Source: Burkholderiales bacterium
GTDB taxonomy: Bacteria; Pseudomonadota; Gammaproteobacteria; Burkholderiales; Burkholderiaceae_C
DNA length: 64,000 bases
Assembly: GCA_016191525.1 (NCBI GenBank)
Contig: JACPOK010000033.1
Location: 558,001-622,000 of the forward strand
Direction: 5' to 3'
Shown here: one piece after another, positions 57,172-64,000 of the stretch
Layout: each line of letters begins with the position of its first letter
How positions within the stretch are numbered: the first letter of the stretch is position 1
Translations under genes and position numbers: made by a program
Notes under the pieces: generated by a model
What the model was told of the DNA's origin: nothing
What the model saw: only the letters and a program-made list of their open reading frames with translations
Database searches by the model: none

Positions 57172-57477
57172 TCACTTCGGCCGCGAAGACATCTCCCACA
57201 CATCGGGCGTGGTCGCCACCAGTTCCTTGATGTTGCTCCACGCCGGCGCGCGCGGCAGGCTGCTTCGGCCCTGCACCGCCGCACCTTCCAGGCTCTCGGC
57301 GCGGTCCATGATCACCAGCGCGCGCGTGCGCCCGCCCCGGCCATCCTCCACCCCGGCGCCTTCCACGTACCAGCCGCGCAGCTTGATGTCACCCGGCATG
57401 TTCAGCTTGAGGCGCTTCAATGGATCGCGCGGCACGGTGAACTCGACCACGTGCGTGCGGCTGTCGGCCTGGGCCAC
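57172..57477 (-). pseudogene. Hypothetical protein, probable remnant of an alpha/beta-hydrolase-like gene
   Basis: A 101-residue open frame beginning with a GTG lacking a ribosome site. Its first part (VVEFTVPRDPLKRLKLNMPG, IKLRGWYVEGAG, RTRALVIMDRAESLEG) looks like the N-terminal part of a larger alpha/beta hydrolase, but the catalytic part is missing and the frame ends abruptly after an unrelated-looking stretch. In-frame codons upstream (LTAARAVAQA) resemble a signal peptide yet hit a stop near the IclR gene end. Most likely a truncated gene left in the gap; the assignment is weak. Confidence 0.4.
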
Positions 57478-57500
57478 GGCTCGGGCGGCTGTCAGGGGGG

Positions 57501-58310
57501 CTAGGGTTTAACCCTCAAACCCAGCTGAATCTCTTCAGCAATGACCTTTTTCCAGTTTGAAATCGCCGACTCGGTCACCAGCGTGGCATGCGCGGCGATG
57601 CTGATGGCGAGGTGCGGTTGGCCGCCGGCGTCGGGCACCGCCATTCCCATGCCGAAACCGTCATCCACCACCGTGCCCTGCGAGATCGCGAATCCGCTGC
57701 GCCGCACGAGCTTCACCGCCGCGCGCACGCTGGCCGCGTCCAGGCGCGGGTAGCGCGCCAGCCCGGGCGTGATGGTGTGGATGACATGCTCGGTCTGCCC
57801 GGGCTCCAGCGCGGCCAGCAGCGCCGTCGCGCCCGCCCCCACGCCCAGCAGGCGACGCTGCCCTACTTCCACCGGCACGAAGCGCACTAGTGAGTTGCCG
57901 TCGGCCTTGACGATGCAGACCGACTCCACACCGCTGCGCCGCATCAGGTAGGAGGTAACGCCCGTCCTGCGCGCAACAGCTTCCACCACATGGCGCCAAC
58001 GCGCCACCTCCATCGAACCCGAGGCGGAGGTCAGGCCCAGCTCGTGGATCAACCGCCCCATCTGGTAGCGTTTGCCGTCGCCGGGCTGCTCGACAAAGCC
58101 CTCTTCGACCAGGCACTTGAGGATGCGGTGCACGGTGGATCTCGGCAGCTCTTCGGCACGGGCGATCTCGGCCAGTGAGATGCCGTCCGTACCCGCCTTG
58201 GCGATGGTCCGGAGCATGGCGCCCGCGCGGCGGATGGCCTGCGTGCCATCCGTGCCTGCGGGTACGGCGGCTTTCACGGCTGTTTGCTTTGGTTTCATGG
58301 CGGGCTTCAT
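57501..58310 (-). CDS. IclR-family transcriptional regulator
   Basis: A 269-residue IclR-type regulator. The N-terminal winged helix (SLAEIARAEELPRSTVHRIL) is followed by an effector domain with SVCIVKADGN, LLGVGAGATALLAALEPGQ and ISQGTVVDDGFGMGMAVPDA. Starts at 58310 and 58298 are both possible. It diverges from the acyl-CoA catabolism operon and is its likely regulator. Confidence 0.9.
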   Translation of the reverse strand: MKPAMKPKQTAVKAAVPAGTDGTQAIRRAGAMLRTIAKAGTDGISLAEIARAEELPRSTVHRILKCLVEEGFVEQPGDGKRYQMGRLIHELGLTSASGSMEVARWRHVVEAVARRTGVTSYLMRRSGVESVCIVKADGNSLVRFVPVEVGQRRLLGVGAGATALLAALEPGQTEHVIHTITPGLARYPRLDAASVRAAVKLVRRSGFAISQGTVVDDGFGMGMAVPDAGGQPHLAISIAAHATLVTESAISNWKKVIAEEIQLGLRVKP

Positions 58311-58321
58311 TCGTCCATATT

Positions 58322-58409
58322 GTGGAACATTGCTTCTGTGTTTTCCCGCAACGGGCCGCAATCCTTGTGCCGGAGCGCCGGTTCATGGCTAGAGTGCGTC
58401 CAGTTCCAC
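58322..58409. promoter_or_regulatory. Divergent regulatory region with inverted GTGGAAC / GTTCCAC half-sites
   Basis: GTGGAAC at 58322-58328 and its inverted copy GTTCCAC at 58403-58409 lie 75 bases apart between the IclR gene and the Bug operon; the second is followed by a CCATATGG palindrome (58409-58416). Their placement close to each divergent start suits operators of the IclR regulator. Confidence 0.3.
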
Positions 58410-58440
58410 CATATGGATGGTTCTCTTTTCAGGAGCAGGC

Positions 58441-59433
58441 ATGCGATACACCGACAACACCTCCCGCCGCCACTGGCTGACCCGAGCATCCGCCGTTGCA
58501 CTGGCAGCGGCGGCCATTGCATCGCCTGCGGCCTGGGCCCAGGCGCCAGCCTTCCCCAACAAGACGCTCAAGCTGGTCGTTCCGTTTGGCGCAGGCGGCT
58601 CCGATGTGATGGGCCGCGCCTTCGCAGAGAAACTCTCGTCCATCCTCAAGCAACCGGTGATCGTCGAGAACAAGCCGGGCGCGGCGGGCCAGATCGGCTC
58701 CGAGTACGTCGCCAGCGCGCCTGCCGACGGCTACACCATGCTGTTCATCGGCGGCGGCAGCCTGACGCCCATCCTCATCAAGGACCTGAAGTTCGACATG
58801 CAGAAGTCGCTCAGGCCCGTGATAAGCATCGCGCGCGGCGGTATGACCTTCATGACCAACTCGCAGATTCCCGTGAAGGACATGAAGGAGTTCATCGAGT
58901 ACGCGAAGAAGAACGCCGGCAAGCTGAATTACTCATACACCGCCGGCAGCATGGTGCTGTCAACCGAAATGCTCAAGTCCAAGGCGGGCTTTGAGGCGAC
59001 GGCCGTGCCGTACAAGGGCGCGGCCCAGGTGCTGACGGCGCTGATCACCAACGAGATCCAGATGACGGTGGATGTGCCGTTCAACTACATGGCCATGATC
59101 AAGGACGGCAGGGTCAAGCCGCTGGTGCACGGCGGCCAGGAACGCTCGCCCACGCTGCCTGACGTGCCCACGCTGGCCGAGCTTGGCATCAACGACCTGA
59201 TCTTTGCCGTCTCCTACGGCATCTGGGTTCCGGCCGGCACACCTGATGCCGTGGTCAACCAGCTCAACGCAGCCTACAACGAGGTGCTCAAGGACCCGGG
59301 CATTCGCGAACGCCTCACCCAGGCCGCCATGGTGCCCACGGGCGGCCCGCCGGAAGGCCACACGAAGCAGATTGCGCTGGAGCAGAAAATGTGGGGTGAC
59401 GCGGCCCGCAAGATCGGCTTCAAGCCGGAGTAA
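58441..59433 (+). CDS. Tripartite tricarboxylate transporter receptor (Bug family)
   Basis: A 330-residue periplasmic receptor. A leader with twin Arg (NTSRRHWLTRASAVALAAAA, cleavage after AWA-Q) precedes LKLVVPFGAGGSDVMG and QPVIVENKPGAAGQIGSEYV. The ATG at 58441 has AGGAG 7 bases upstream, so the longer frame from 58417 is rejected. First gene of a CoA-dependent catabolic operon; its ligand is probably the acid that the operon degrades. Confidence 0.9.
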   Translation: MRYTDNTSRRHWLTRASAVALAAAAIASPAAWAQAPAFPNKTLKLVVPFGAGGSDVMGRAFAEKLSSILKQPVIVENKPGAAGQIGSEYVASAPADGYTMLFIGGGSLTPILIKDLKFDMQKSLRPVISIARGGMTFMTNSQIPVKDMKEFIEYAKKNAGKLNYSYTAGSMVLSTEMLKSKAGFEATAVPYKGAAQVLTALITNEIQMTVDVPFNYMAMIKDGRVKPLVHGGQERSPTLPDVPTLAELGINDLIFAVSYGIWVPAGTPDAVVNQLNAAYNEVLKDPGIRERLTQAAMVPTGGPPEGHTKQIALEQKMWGDAARKIGFKPE

Positions 59434-59438
59434 GCAGC

Positions 59439-60233
59439 ATGTTCTCGCTGGCAGGCAAGACGGTCGTGGTGACTGGCGGCGGACGCGGCATCGGCCGGGG
59501 CATCTCGATGGCTATTGCGCAATGCGGCGCCAATGTGGTGGTGAGCGGCCGCTCGAAAGAATCGCTCGCCGATGCGCGGAGCGAACTCGAAGCCCTGGGG
59601 GTGCAGGTCCACACCGTCGCCGCCGACATCACCCGTGCCGATGACATCGCACGCATCGTGTCTGAAACGCAGGAACGCTTCGGCGCCATGGACGGCTGGG
59701 TCAACAACGCGGGCAGCGCCAGCCCGGACGACATCGGCCCGCTGCTGGGCGTGGGCGAAGACCAATGGGACCGCGTGGTCGACCTGAACCTGAAGTGGAC
59801 ATTCTTCGCCGCGCAGGCGGCGGCTCGCGCCATGACGCGCGGCGGCTCCATCGTGAACATCACGTCCCGCAGCGCCTCGCATCCCAACCCCAACACCGGC
59901 CACTACGGCGCCGCGAAAGCCGCCGTGGAGAACCTCACGCTCACGATGGCCGCTGAATGGGGCCACCTGGGCATACGCGTGAACGCCGTCGCGCCCGGCG
60001 TGGTGATGACCGAGGAACTGGCCAAGGTCTTCAACACCGAAAGCCGCATCCGCCGCCAGGTCGAGACGGTGCCGCTGCAGCGCCTGGGCACGCCGGCCGA
60101 CATTGGCCCGCTGTGCGCCTACCTGCTGTCCGATGAAGCTTCGTGGACCACCGGCGCGCTGATAGCAGTCAATGGCGGCAGCCCGGTGCCCATGGGCTAC
60201 CTGAGCTACCTGCACAAGGTGAACAGCGCGTGA
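59439..60233 (+). CDS. Short-chain dehydrogenase/reductase (SDR)
   Basis: A 264-residue classical SDR: cofactor motif TGGGRGIGRG at residues 12-21, NNAG in WVNNAGSAS, catalytic Ser in NITSRSAS, and the YxxxK pair in HYGAAKAA. The C-terminal segment PADIGPLCAYLLSDEASWTT and the VNGG near the end are typical of the family. It probably oxidises a hydroxyl group of the pathway intermediate. Its stop overlaps the next gene start (GTGA). Confidence 0.92.
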   Translation: MFSLAGKTVVVTGGGRGIGRGISMAIAQCGANVVVSGRSKESLADARSELEALGVQVHTVAADITRADDIARIVSETQERFGAMDGWVNNAGSASPDDIGPLLGVGEDQWDRVVDLNLKWTFFAAQAAARAMTRGGSIVNITSRSASHPNPNTGHYGAAKAAVENLTLTMAAEWGHLGIRVNAVAPGVVMTEELAKVFNTESRIRRQVETVPLQRLGTPADIGPLCAYLLSDEASWTTGALIAVNGGSPVPMGYLSYLHKVNSA

Positions 60234-61381
60234 ATTTCGAGTGGTCACCGCAACAGGATGCCCTGCGCGAGCAGGTGCGCGCGCTGCTGCGGCGCGAGCT
60301 GCCCGCCGACTGGGACGAGCACAGCCGCCACGGGCCGGGCTCGCGCTGGCAGACGGAGTTCTCGCTCACGTTTTGCCCCAGGCTCGCCGCCGAAGGTTTG
60401 CTGGTGCCGCACTGGCCGCGCGAATACGGCGGGCGCGATGCCACTGCGTGGGAGCACTTCATCATCGGCGAGGAGCTGTGGGCCGCCGGCGAGCCGCGCG
60501 GGCCGCAGTACATGAATGCCAACTTCATCGGCCAGACCATCATGAAGTACGGCAGCGAGGCGCAAAAGGCCTTCCACCTGCCGCGCATGGCGGCCGGCAA
60601 AGCCATCTGGTGCCAGGGCTTTTCGGAGCCATCGGCCGGCTCGGACCTGGCCGCGCTGGGGACGCGCGCCGAGCGGCGGGGCGATGAATACGTGATCAAC
60701 GGCTCCAAGGTCTGGACCTCGTATGCCGGGCTGGCCCAGCACTGCTTCCTGCTCGCGCGAACGGGTGGCCCAGGCAAAAGCGGTATCGCCATTTTCCTCG
60801 TGCCCATGGACACACCCGGCATCACCGTGCGGCAGATTCCCTCGCTGATCGGTGTCGGCGACATCCACGAAGTGTTCTGCAACGACGTCGTCGTGCCCGA
60901 AACGACGCGGCTGGGTGCTGAGGGACAGGCCTGGCCCATCATCGGCTACGCGCTCTCGCATGAACGCGTGGGAATCGCGCGCTATGCGTTCTCGCGCCGG
61001 ACGCTGGACGGCATAGTGGCGCTGCTGCAGTTGCGCGGCGAATTCGACGGCGAACTGGTTCAGTACCGCGCCGGCCAGGCGCTGGCGGCCTGCGAAGCCG
61101 CCCGGCTGCTGGTCTACCGCGTGGTGGACCAGCGTGCGCGCGGCCTTCCGCCCAGCGCCGACGCCAACCTCGCCCGCGTCGCGGTGATCCGCGCCGACCA
61201 TGCGGTGGCGGATTTTGCGCTGGGCTTTGTGCCCGACACGCTGTCGGGCGGCGCCTTCCCGCTGCACCTGTCCCACCACGAGCGCGCGATCGCCGCCGGC
61301 ATTGCTTCGGGCGCGGCCGAGATCCAGCTGAACCTGATCGCCAGCGAACACCTGCGCTTGCCCCGGGAGGCACGCGCATGA
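60230..61381 (+). CDS. Acyl-CoA dehydrogenase, first of a pair
   Basis: A 383-residue flavoprotein of the acyl-CoA dehydrogenase superfamily. Visible are WCQGFSEPSAGSDLAALGTR for FAD and substrate binding, VINGSKVWTSYAG, FNDVVVPE-like FCNDVVVPETTRLG, and a C-terminal helical bundle. The GTG at 60230 is the start; the ATG at 60143 lies inside the SDR gene. It overlaps the second dehydrogenase by 4 bases, suggesting a hetero-oligomeric enzyme. Confidence 0.9.
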   Translation: MNFEWSPQQDALREQVRALLRRELPADWDEHSRHGPGSRWQTEFSLTFCPRLAAEGLLVPHWPREYGGRDATAWEHFIIGEELWAAGEPRGPQYMNANFIGQTIMKYGSEAQKAFHLPRMAAGKAIWCQGFSEPSAGSDLAALGTRAERRGDEYVINGSKVWTSYAGLAQHCFLLARTGGPGKSGIAIFLVPMDTPGITVRQIPSLIGVGDIHEVFCNDVVVPETTRLGAEGQAWPIIGYALSHERVGIARYAFSRRTLDGIVALLQLRGEFDGELVQYRAGQALAACEAARLLVYRVVDQRARGLPPSADANLARVAVIRADHAVADFALGFVPDTLSGGAFPLHLSHHERAIAAGIASGAAEIQLNLIASEHLRLPREARA

Positions 61382-62313
61382 GGTTCGAGCCCAACGACGA
61401 CCAGCGCGCCTTTCTCGACGCGGTGGGCAAGCTGGTGGAGCGGCAGCGCGCGGAGCCTCCAGTGCCCGAACGGCTGCAGTACTCCAGTGGGCTGGAGCAC
61501 GCGCTCGAAGAAGCCGGCTTCTTCGAATGCATGGCCATCGACGAACTGGGCAGCGTGGCCGCTGCTTCGCTGGTGATGGAACTGGCGCGCCTGCCGCAAT
61601 GCGCGGAAACGGTGGCCTCCGCCCTGGTCGCGCCCTGGCTGTGCCCCACCCTGCCCCGCCCGCATGCGCTGGTATGGGAGCGCAGCGATGCGCCGGTGCG
61701 TTTTCTGCCTGTCGCGCAAACCGTCATCCGCATTCGCGATGGCCAGGTGGAGGCGGCGCGCATCACACCGGCCGACGTCAAGCCGGTGGACAGCCTGTTT
61801 GCCTATCCGATGGGCGCGCTGCGCTCTCCTGAATCACTCACCTGGGAACCATTGCCCGGCGCGGATATTGCGCGACTGCGCAATGCCTGGCGCGTGGGCA
61901 TTGCCGCCGAGATCGCCGGCTGCCTGGACGCGGCTCTCGACTCGGTGCTGGAACACGTGAAGGAGCGCCGCCAGTTCGGCCGCCCGCTGGGCGCCTTCCA
62001 GGCCGTGGCGCAGCGCCTGGCCGAGTGCGCCACGCTGGTCGAGGGCGCGAAGTGGCTGGCCCTGCATGCTGCAAGTTCTGGCACAACGCTCGATGCCGCG
62101 GCAGCTGCGGCGTATGCACAGGACGTCGCCACCCGCGTGGCCTACGACCTGCACCAGTTCATGGGCGCGATGGGCCTGACACTGGAGCACCCTTTGCACC
62201 GCTGGACCTACCGCACCAAGCTGCTGCGCTCCGAGCTGGGTGGGCCGGAGCGGCAGTTCGTGTCGGCGGCGCAAGCTGCATGGCCGCAACAACAAGAAGG
62301 ATGTGTTTCGTGA
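61378..62313 (+). CDS. Short acyl-CoA dehydrogenase-family protein, second of a pair
   Basis: A 311-residue protein clearly related to acyl-CoA dehydrogenases in its C-terminal helical domain (IAAEIAGCLDAALDSVLEHV, RRQFGRPLGAFQAVAQRLAE, DLHQFMGAMGLTLEH) but shorter and without a recognisable full FAD-binding middle domain. In steroid-side-chain dehydrogenases such as FadE28-FadE29, two unequal subunits share one FAD site; the same arrangement is plausible here. Confidence 0.85.
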   Translation: MRFEPNDDQRAFLDAVGKLVERQRAEPPVPERLQYSSGLEHALEEAGFFECMAIDELGSVAAASLVMELARLPQCAETVASALVAPWLCPTLPRPHALVWERSDAPVRFLPVAQTVIRIRDGQVEAARITPADVKPVDSLFAYPMGALRSPESLTWEPLPGADIARLRNAWRVGIAAEIAGCLDAALDSVLEHVKERRQFGRPLGAFQAVAQRLAECATLVEGAKWLALHAASSGTTLDAAAAAAYAQDVATRVAYDLHQFMGAMGLTLEHPLHRWTYRTKLLRSELGGPERQFVSAAQAAWPQQQEGCVS

Positions 62314-63539
62314 AAAGGCTGCCCCTGACCAACATCCGCGTGCTCGACCTGAGCCGCATCCTGGCAGCGCCACTGGCCGCGCAGTCCCTGGGCGATCTGG
62401 GCGCCGAGGTGATCAAGGTCGAGCGGCCCGTCACCGGCGACGAAGCCCGCCGCTGGGGCCCGCCCTTCCTGAAGGACCGCGAAGGCAAGGACACACGCGA
62501 GTCGCCGATGTACCTGTGCGCCAACCGCAACAAGCGATCGCTGACCATCGACATCGCCAGGCCCGAAGGCCAGGAGCTGGTGCGCAAGCTGGTGGCGCAA
62601 TCGGACGTGCTGATCGAGAACTACAAGGTCGGCGACCTGGTGCGCTACGGCCTGGACTACGCGTCGCTGCGCAAGGTCAACCCGCGCCTGGTCTATTGCT
62701 CGGTCACCGGCTTCGGCCAGTCAGGCCCCTACAGCAAGCTGCCCGGCTACGACACGGTGTTCCAGGCCATGAGCGGAATGATGAGCGTGACCGGCCTGCC
62801 CGACGGCGTGCCCGGCGGTGGGCCGATGAAGACAGGCCCCAGCCTGGCCGACTTCATCGCGGGGCAATACGCCACCGCCGGCATCCTGGCCGCGCTGTAC
62901 GAGCGCGACACCTTCTCCGGCGAAGGCCAGCACATCGACATCGCGCTGCTGGACTGCACCATCGCCGCCCAGTCGCACTACACCGCAACCTATCTCGCCA
63001 CCGGCTCGGTGCCGGTGCGGCGCGGCACCGAAGGCAATGGCGGCCTGCCCTCGCAGGCTTTCCAGTGCGCCGACCGCGGCATCATCGTGATCTGCGGCAG
63101 CGAAGCGCAGTACCGCACCTTCTGCAACGTGCTCAAGCACCCCGAACTGGCAGACGACCCGCGCTTCGTGACCAACCGCGACCGTTTGGCGCACCGCGCC
63201 GAACTGGCCACGACATTCAATGCGCTCACGCGCGAGTGGCAGTCGAACGAACTGCTCGCCGCGTTCAAGGACGCGGGCATCCCCAGCGGGCCGATCAATA
63301 CCTACCCCGAAGTGTTCGCCGACCCGCAGGTGGTGCACCGCGGGATGACACTGGTGGCCGAGCACGTGCAGGCGGGACAGGTGGAGTTTTGCGCCAGCCC
63401 CATCCGCTTCACCGGCATCGAGGCACGCGCGCCGATGGCGCCGCCGGTGCTGGGCCAGCACACGGACGAACTCCTGCGCGACGTTCTGGGCGTGGACAAT
63501 GCTGACATTGAACGCCTGCGCGGCGAGAAAGTGATCTAG
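62310..63539 (+). CDS. Class III CoA-transferase (CaiB/BaiF family)
   Basis: A 409-residue family III CoA-transferase. The N-terminus ILAAPLAAQSLGDLGAEVIK, RNKRSLTIDIARPEGQEL, and the catalytic Asp in KTGPSLADFIAGQYA are conserved features. It starts at GTG 62310, overlapping the acyl-CoA dehydrogenase stop; AAGAAGG lies 9 bases before. It activates the pathway acid by transferring CoA from another acyl-CoA. One base separates its stop codon from the enoyl-CoA hydratase start region. Confidence 0.92.
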   Translation: MKRLPLTNIRVLDLSRILAAPLAAQSLGDLGAEVIKVERPVTGDEARRWGPPFLKDREGKDTRESPMYLCANRNKRSLTIDIARPEGQELVRKLVAQSDVLIENYKVGDLVRYGLDYASLRKVNPRLVYCSVTGFGQSGPYSKLPGYDTVFQAMSGMMSVTGLPDGVPGGGPMKTGPSLADFIAGQYATAGILAALYERDTFSGEGQHIDIALLDCTIAAQSHYTATYLATGSVPVRRGTEGNGGLPSQAFQCADRGIIVICGSEAQYRTFCNVLKHPELADDPRFVTNRDRLAHRAELATTFNALTREWQSNELLAAFKDAGIPSGPINTYPEVFADPQVVHRGMTLVAEHVQAGQVEFCASPIRFTGIEARAPMAPPVLGQHTDELLRDVLGVDNADIERLRGEKVI

Positions 63540-63541
63540 CC

Positions 63542-64000
63542 ATGGCCAAGTTCGAAACGCTGCTCTACGCTGTTGCGGGCGGTGTAGCCACCCTCACGCT
63601 CAACCGGCCAGAAGCCCTGAACGCGCTGAGCCCGAAGATGGCCGGTGAACTGCTGGACGCGCTGGCACAGGCCCAGGGCAACGACGAGGTCCGCGCCCTG
63701 GTTCTCACGGGCGCGGGTGGCGCGTTCTGCGCTGGCGGCGACGTGCGCGGCATGGACGCAGCCGGCCCGCGCACTGCCGAACAGGCGCGCGCGGGCATGG
63801 AGCGCTACCGGCGCCTGGTGATGGCGCTGCACGGACTGGACAAACCCGTCATCGCCGCCGCCGACGGCGTGGCCTTTGGGGCGGGCTTCAGCCTGCTGCT
63901 GCTGGCTGACATCGTGCTGCTGAGTGAGCGCGCCCGGCTGTGCATGGCCTTCCAGCGCATCGGCCTCATCCCCGACACCGGCGCCCTGTTCACGCTGCCG
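63542..64000 (+). CDS. Enoyl-CoA hydratase/isomerase family protein (3' truncated by window edge)
   Basis: The first 153 residues of a crotonase-family protein: TLTLNRPEALNALS, oxyanion-hole segments ALVLTGAGGAFCAGGDV and ADGVAFGAGFSLLLLADIVL, and FQRIGLIPDTGALFTLP. It is the last visible gene of the CoA operon, hydrating the enoyl-CoA formed by the acyl-CoA dehydrogenases. It continues beyond base 64000. Confidence 0.92.
   Translation, partial: MAKFETLLYAVAGGVATLTLNRPEALNALSPKMAGELLDALAQAQGNDEVRALVLTGAGGAFCAGGDVRGMDAAGPRTAEQARAGMERYRRLVMALHGLDKPVIAAADGVAFGAGFSLLLLADIVLLSERARLCMAFQRIGLIPDTGALFTLP

Noticed and set aside
55433..57241. 602-residue version of the peptide-binding protein
   Set aside because: The added 63 residues precede an obvious signal peptide and lack a ribosome site; a GTG with GGAG upstream at 57052 fits better.

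Overview
The window is GC-rich DNA packed with tight, often overlapping operons. It most resembles a betaproteobacterium of the Burkholderiales, probably Comamonadaceae. Grounds for this are a beta/gamma-type RpoD, many orphan 'Bug' solute receptors of the tripartite tricarboxylate family, a protocatechuate 4,5-cleavage operon, VanAB, and short extragenic motifs containing AGCAGCTA. I see no rRNA, tRNA, CRISPR, phage, transposase or integrase. No gene-free stretch exceeds about 140 bases.

Left part (1-9300). The 3' end of rpoD is followed by a SnoaL-like protein, a CpxRA-like two-component pair with a CpxP/Spy-like lipoprotein, a soxXYZA sulfur-oxidation operon without soxB or soxCD, a two-subunit molybdenum hydroxylase (large subunit plus 2Fe-2S subunit), and a small zinc-ribbon protein.

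Aromatic island (9365-27450). On the minus strand lies an operon for protocatechuate meta (4,5) cleavage, in transcription order: a ModA-like protein, ligJ, ligK, ligI, ligA, ligB, ligC and an aldo/keto reductase. A divergent LysR regulator precedes it. Next come a 6-phosphogluconate-dehydrogenase-like oxidoreductase, a Bug receptor, a complete Liv-type ABC importer (livKHMGF) and vanA-vanR-vanB. A MetE-like protein diverges from vanA. Together these would import methoxylated aromatic acids, demethylate vanillate to protocatechuate, and cleave it to pyruvate and oxaloacetate. The recognised tautomerase step (LigU/GalD) is not identifiable.

Middle (27462-37937). A DNA-3-methyladenine glycosylase and a secreted Vgb-like beta-propeller are followed by a plus-strand operon holding two complete TRAP transporters (one with separate, one with fused membrane subunits), a LacI regulator, a D-2-hydroxyacid dehydrogenase and a LigI-like amidohydrolase.

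Amino-acid region (37951-57052). A LysR gene diverges from a Bug / D-aminoacylase / ornithine-cyclodeaminase-like / D-amino-acid-dehydrogenase / TAXI-receptor operon. Then come a membrane protein with a DUF1444-like domain, azlCD branched-chain amino-acid exporter genes behind a VOC protein and a Bug, a glutaminase, an ArgE-like deacylase and a dipeptide ABC transporter. The transporter's binding protein is separated from its permeases by an oppositely oriented LysR gene.

Right end (57172-64000). A probable gene remnant and an IclR regulator precede a CoA-dependent acid-catabolism operon: Bug, SDR, two acyl-CoA dehydrogenases, a class III CoA-transferase and an enoyl-CoA hydratase that runs off the window.

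All product names rest on reading motifs and general similarity by eye; no database search was possible.
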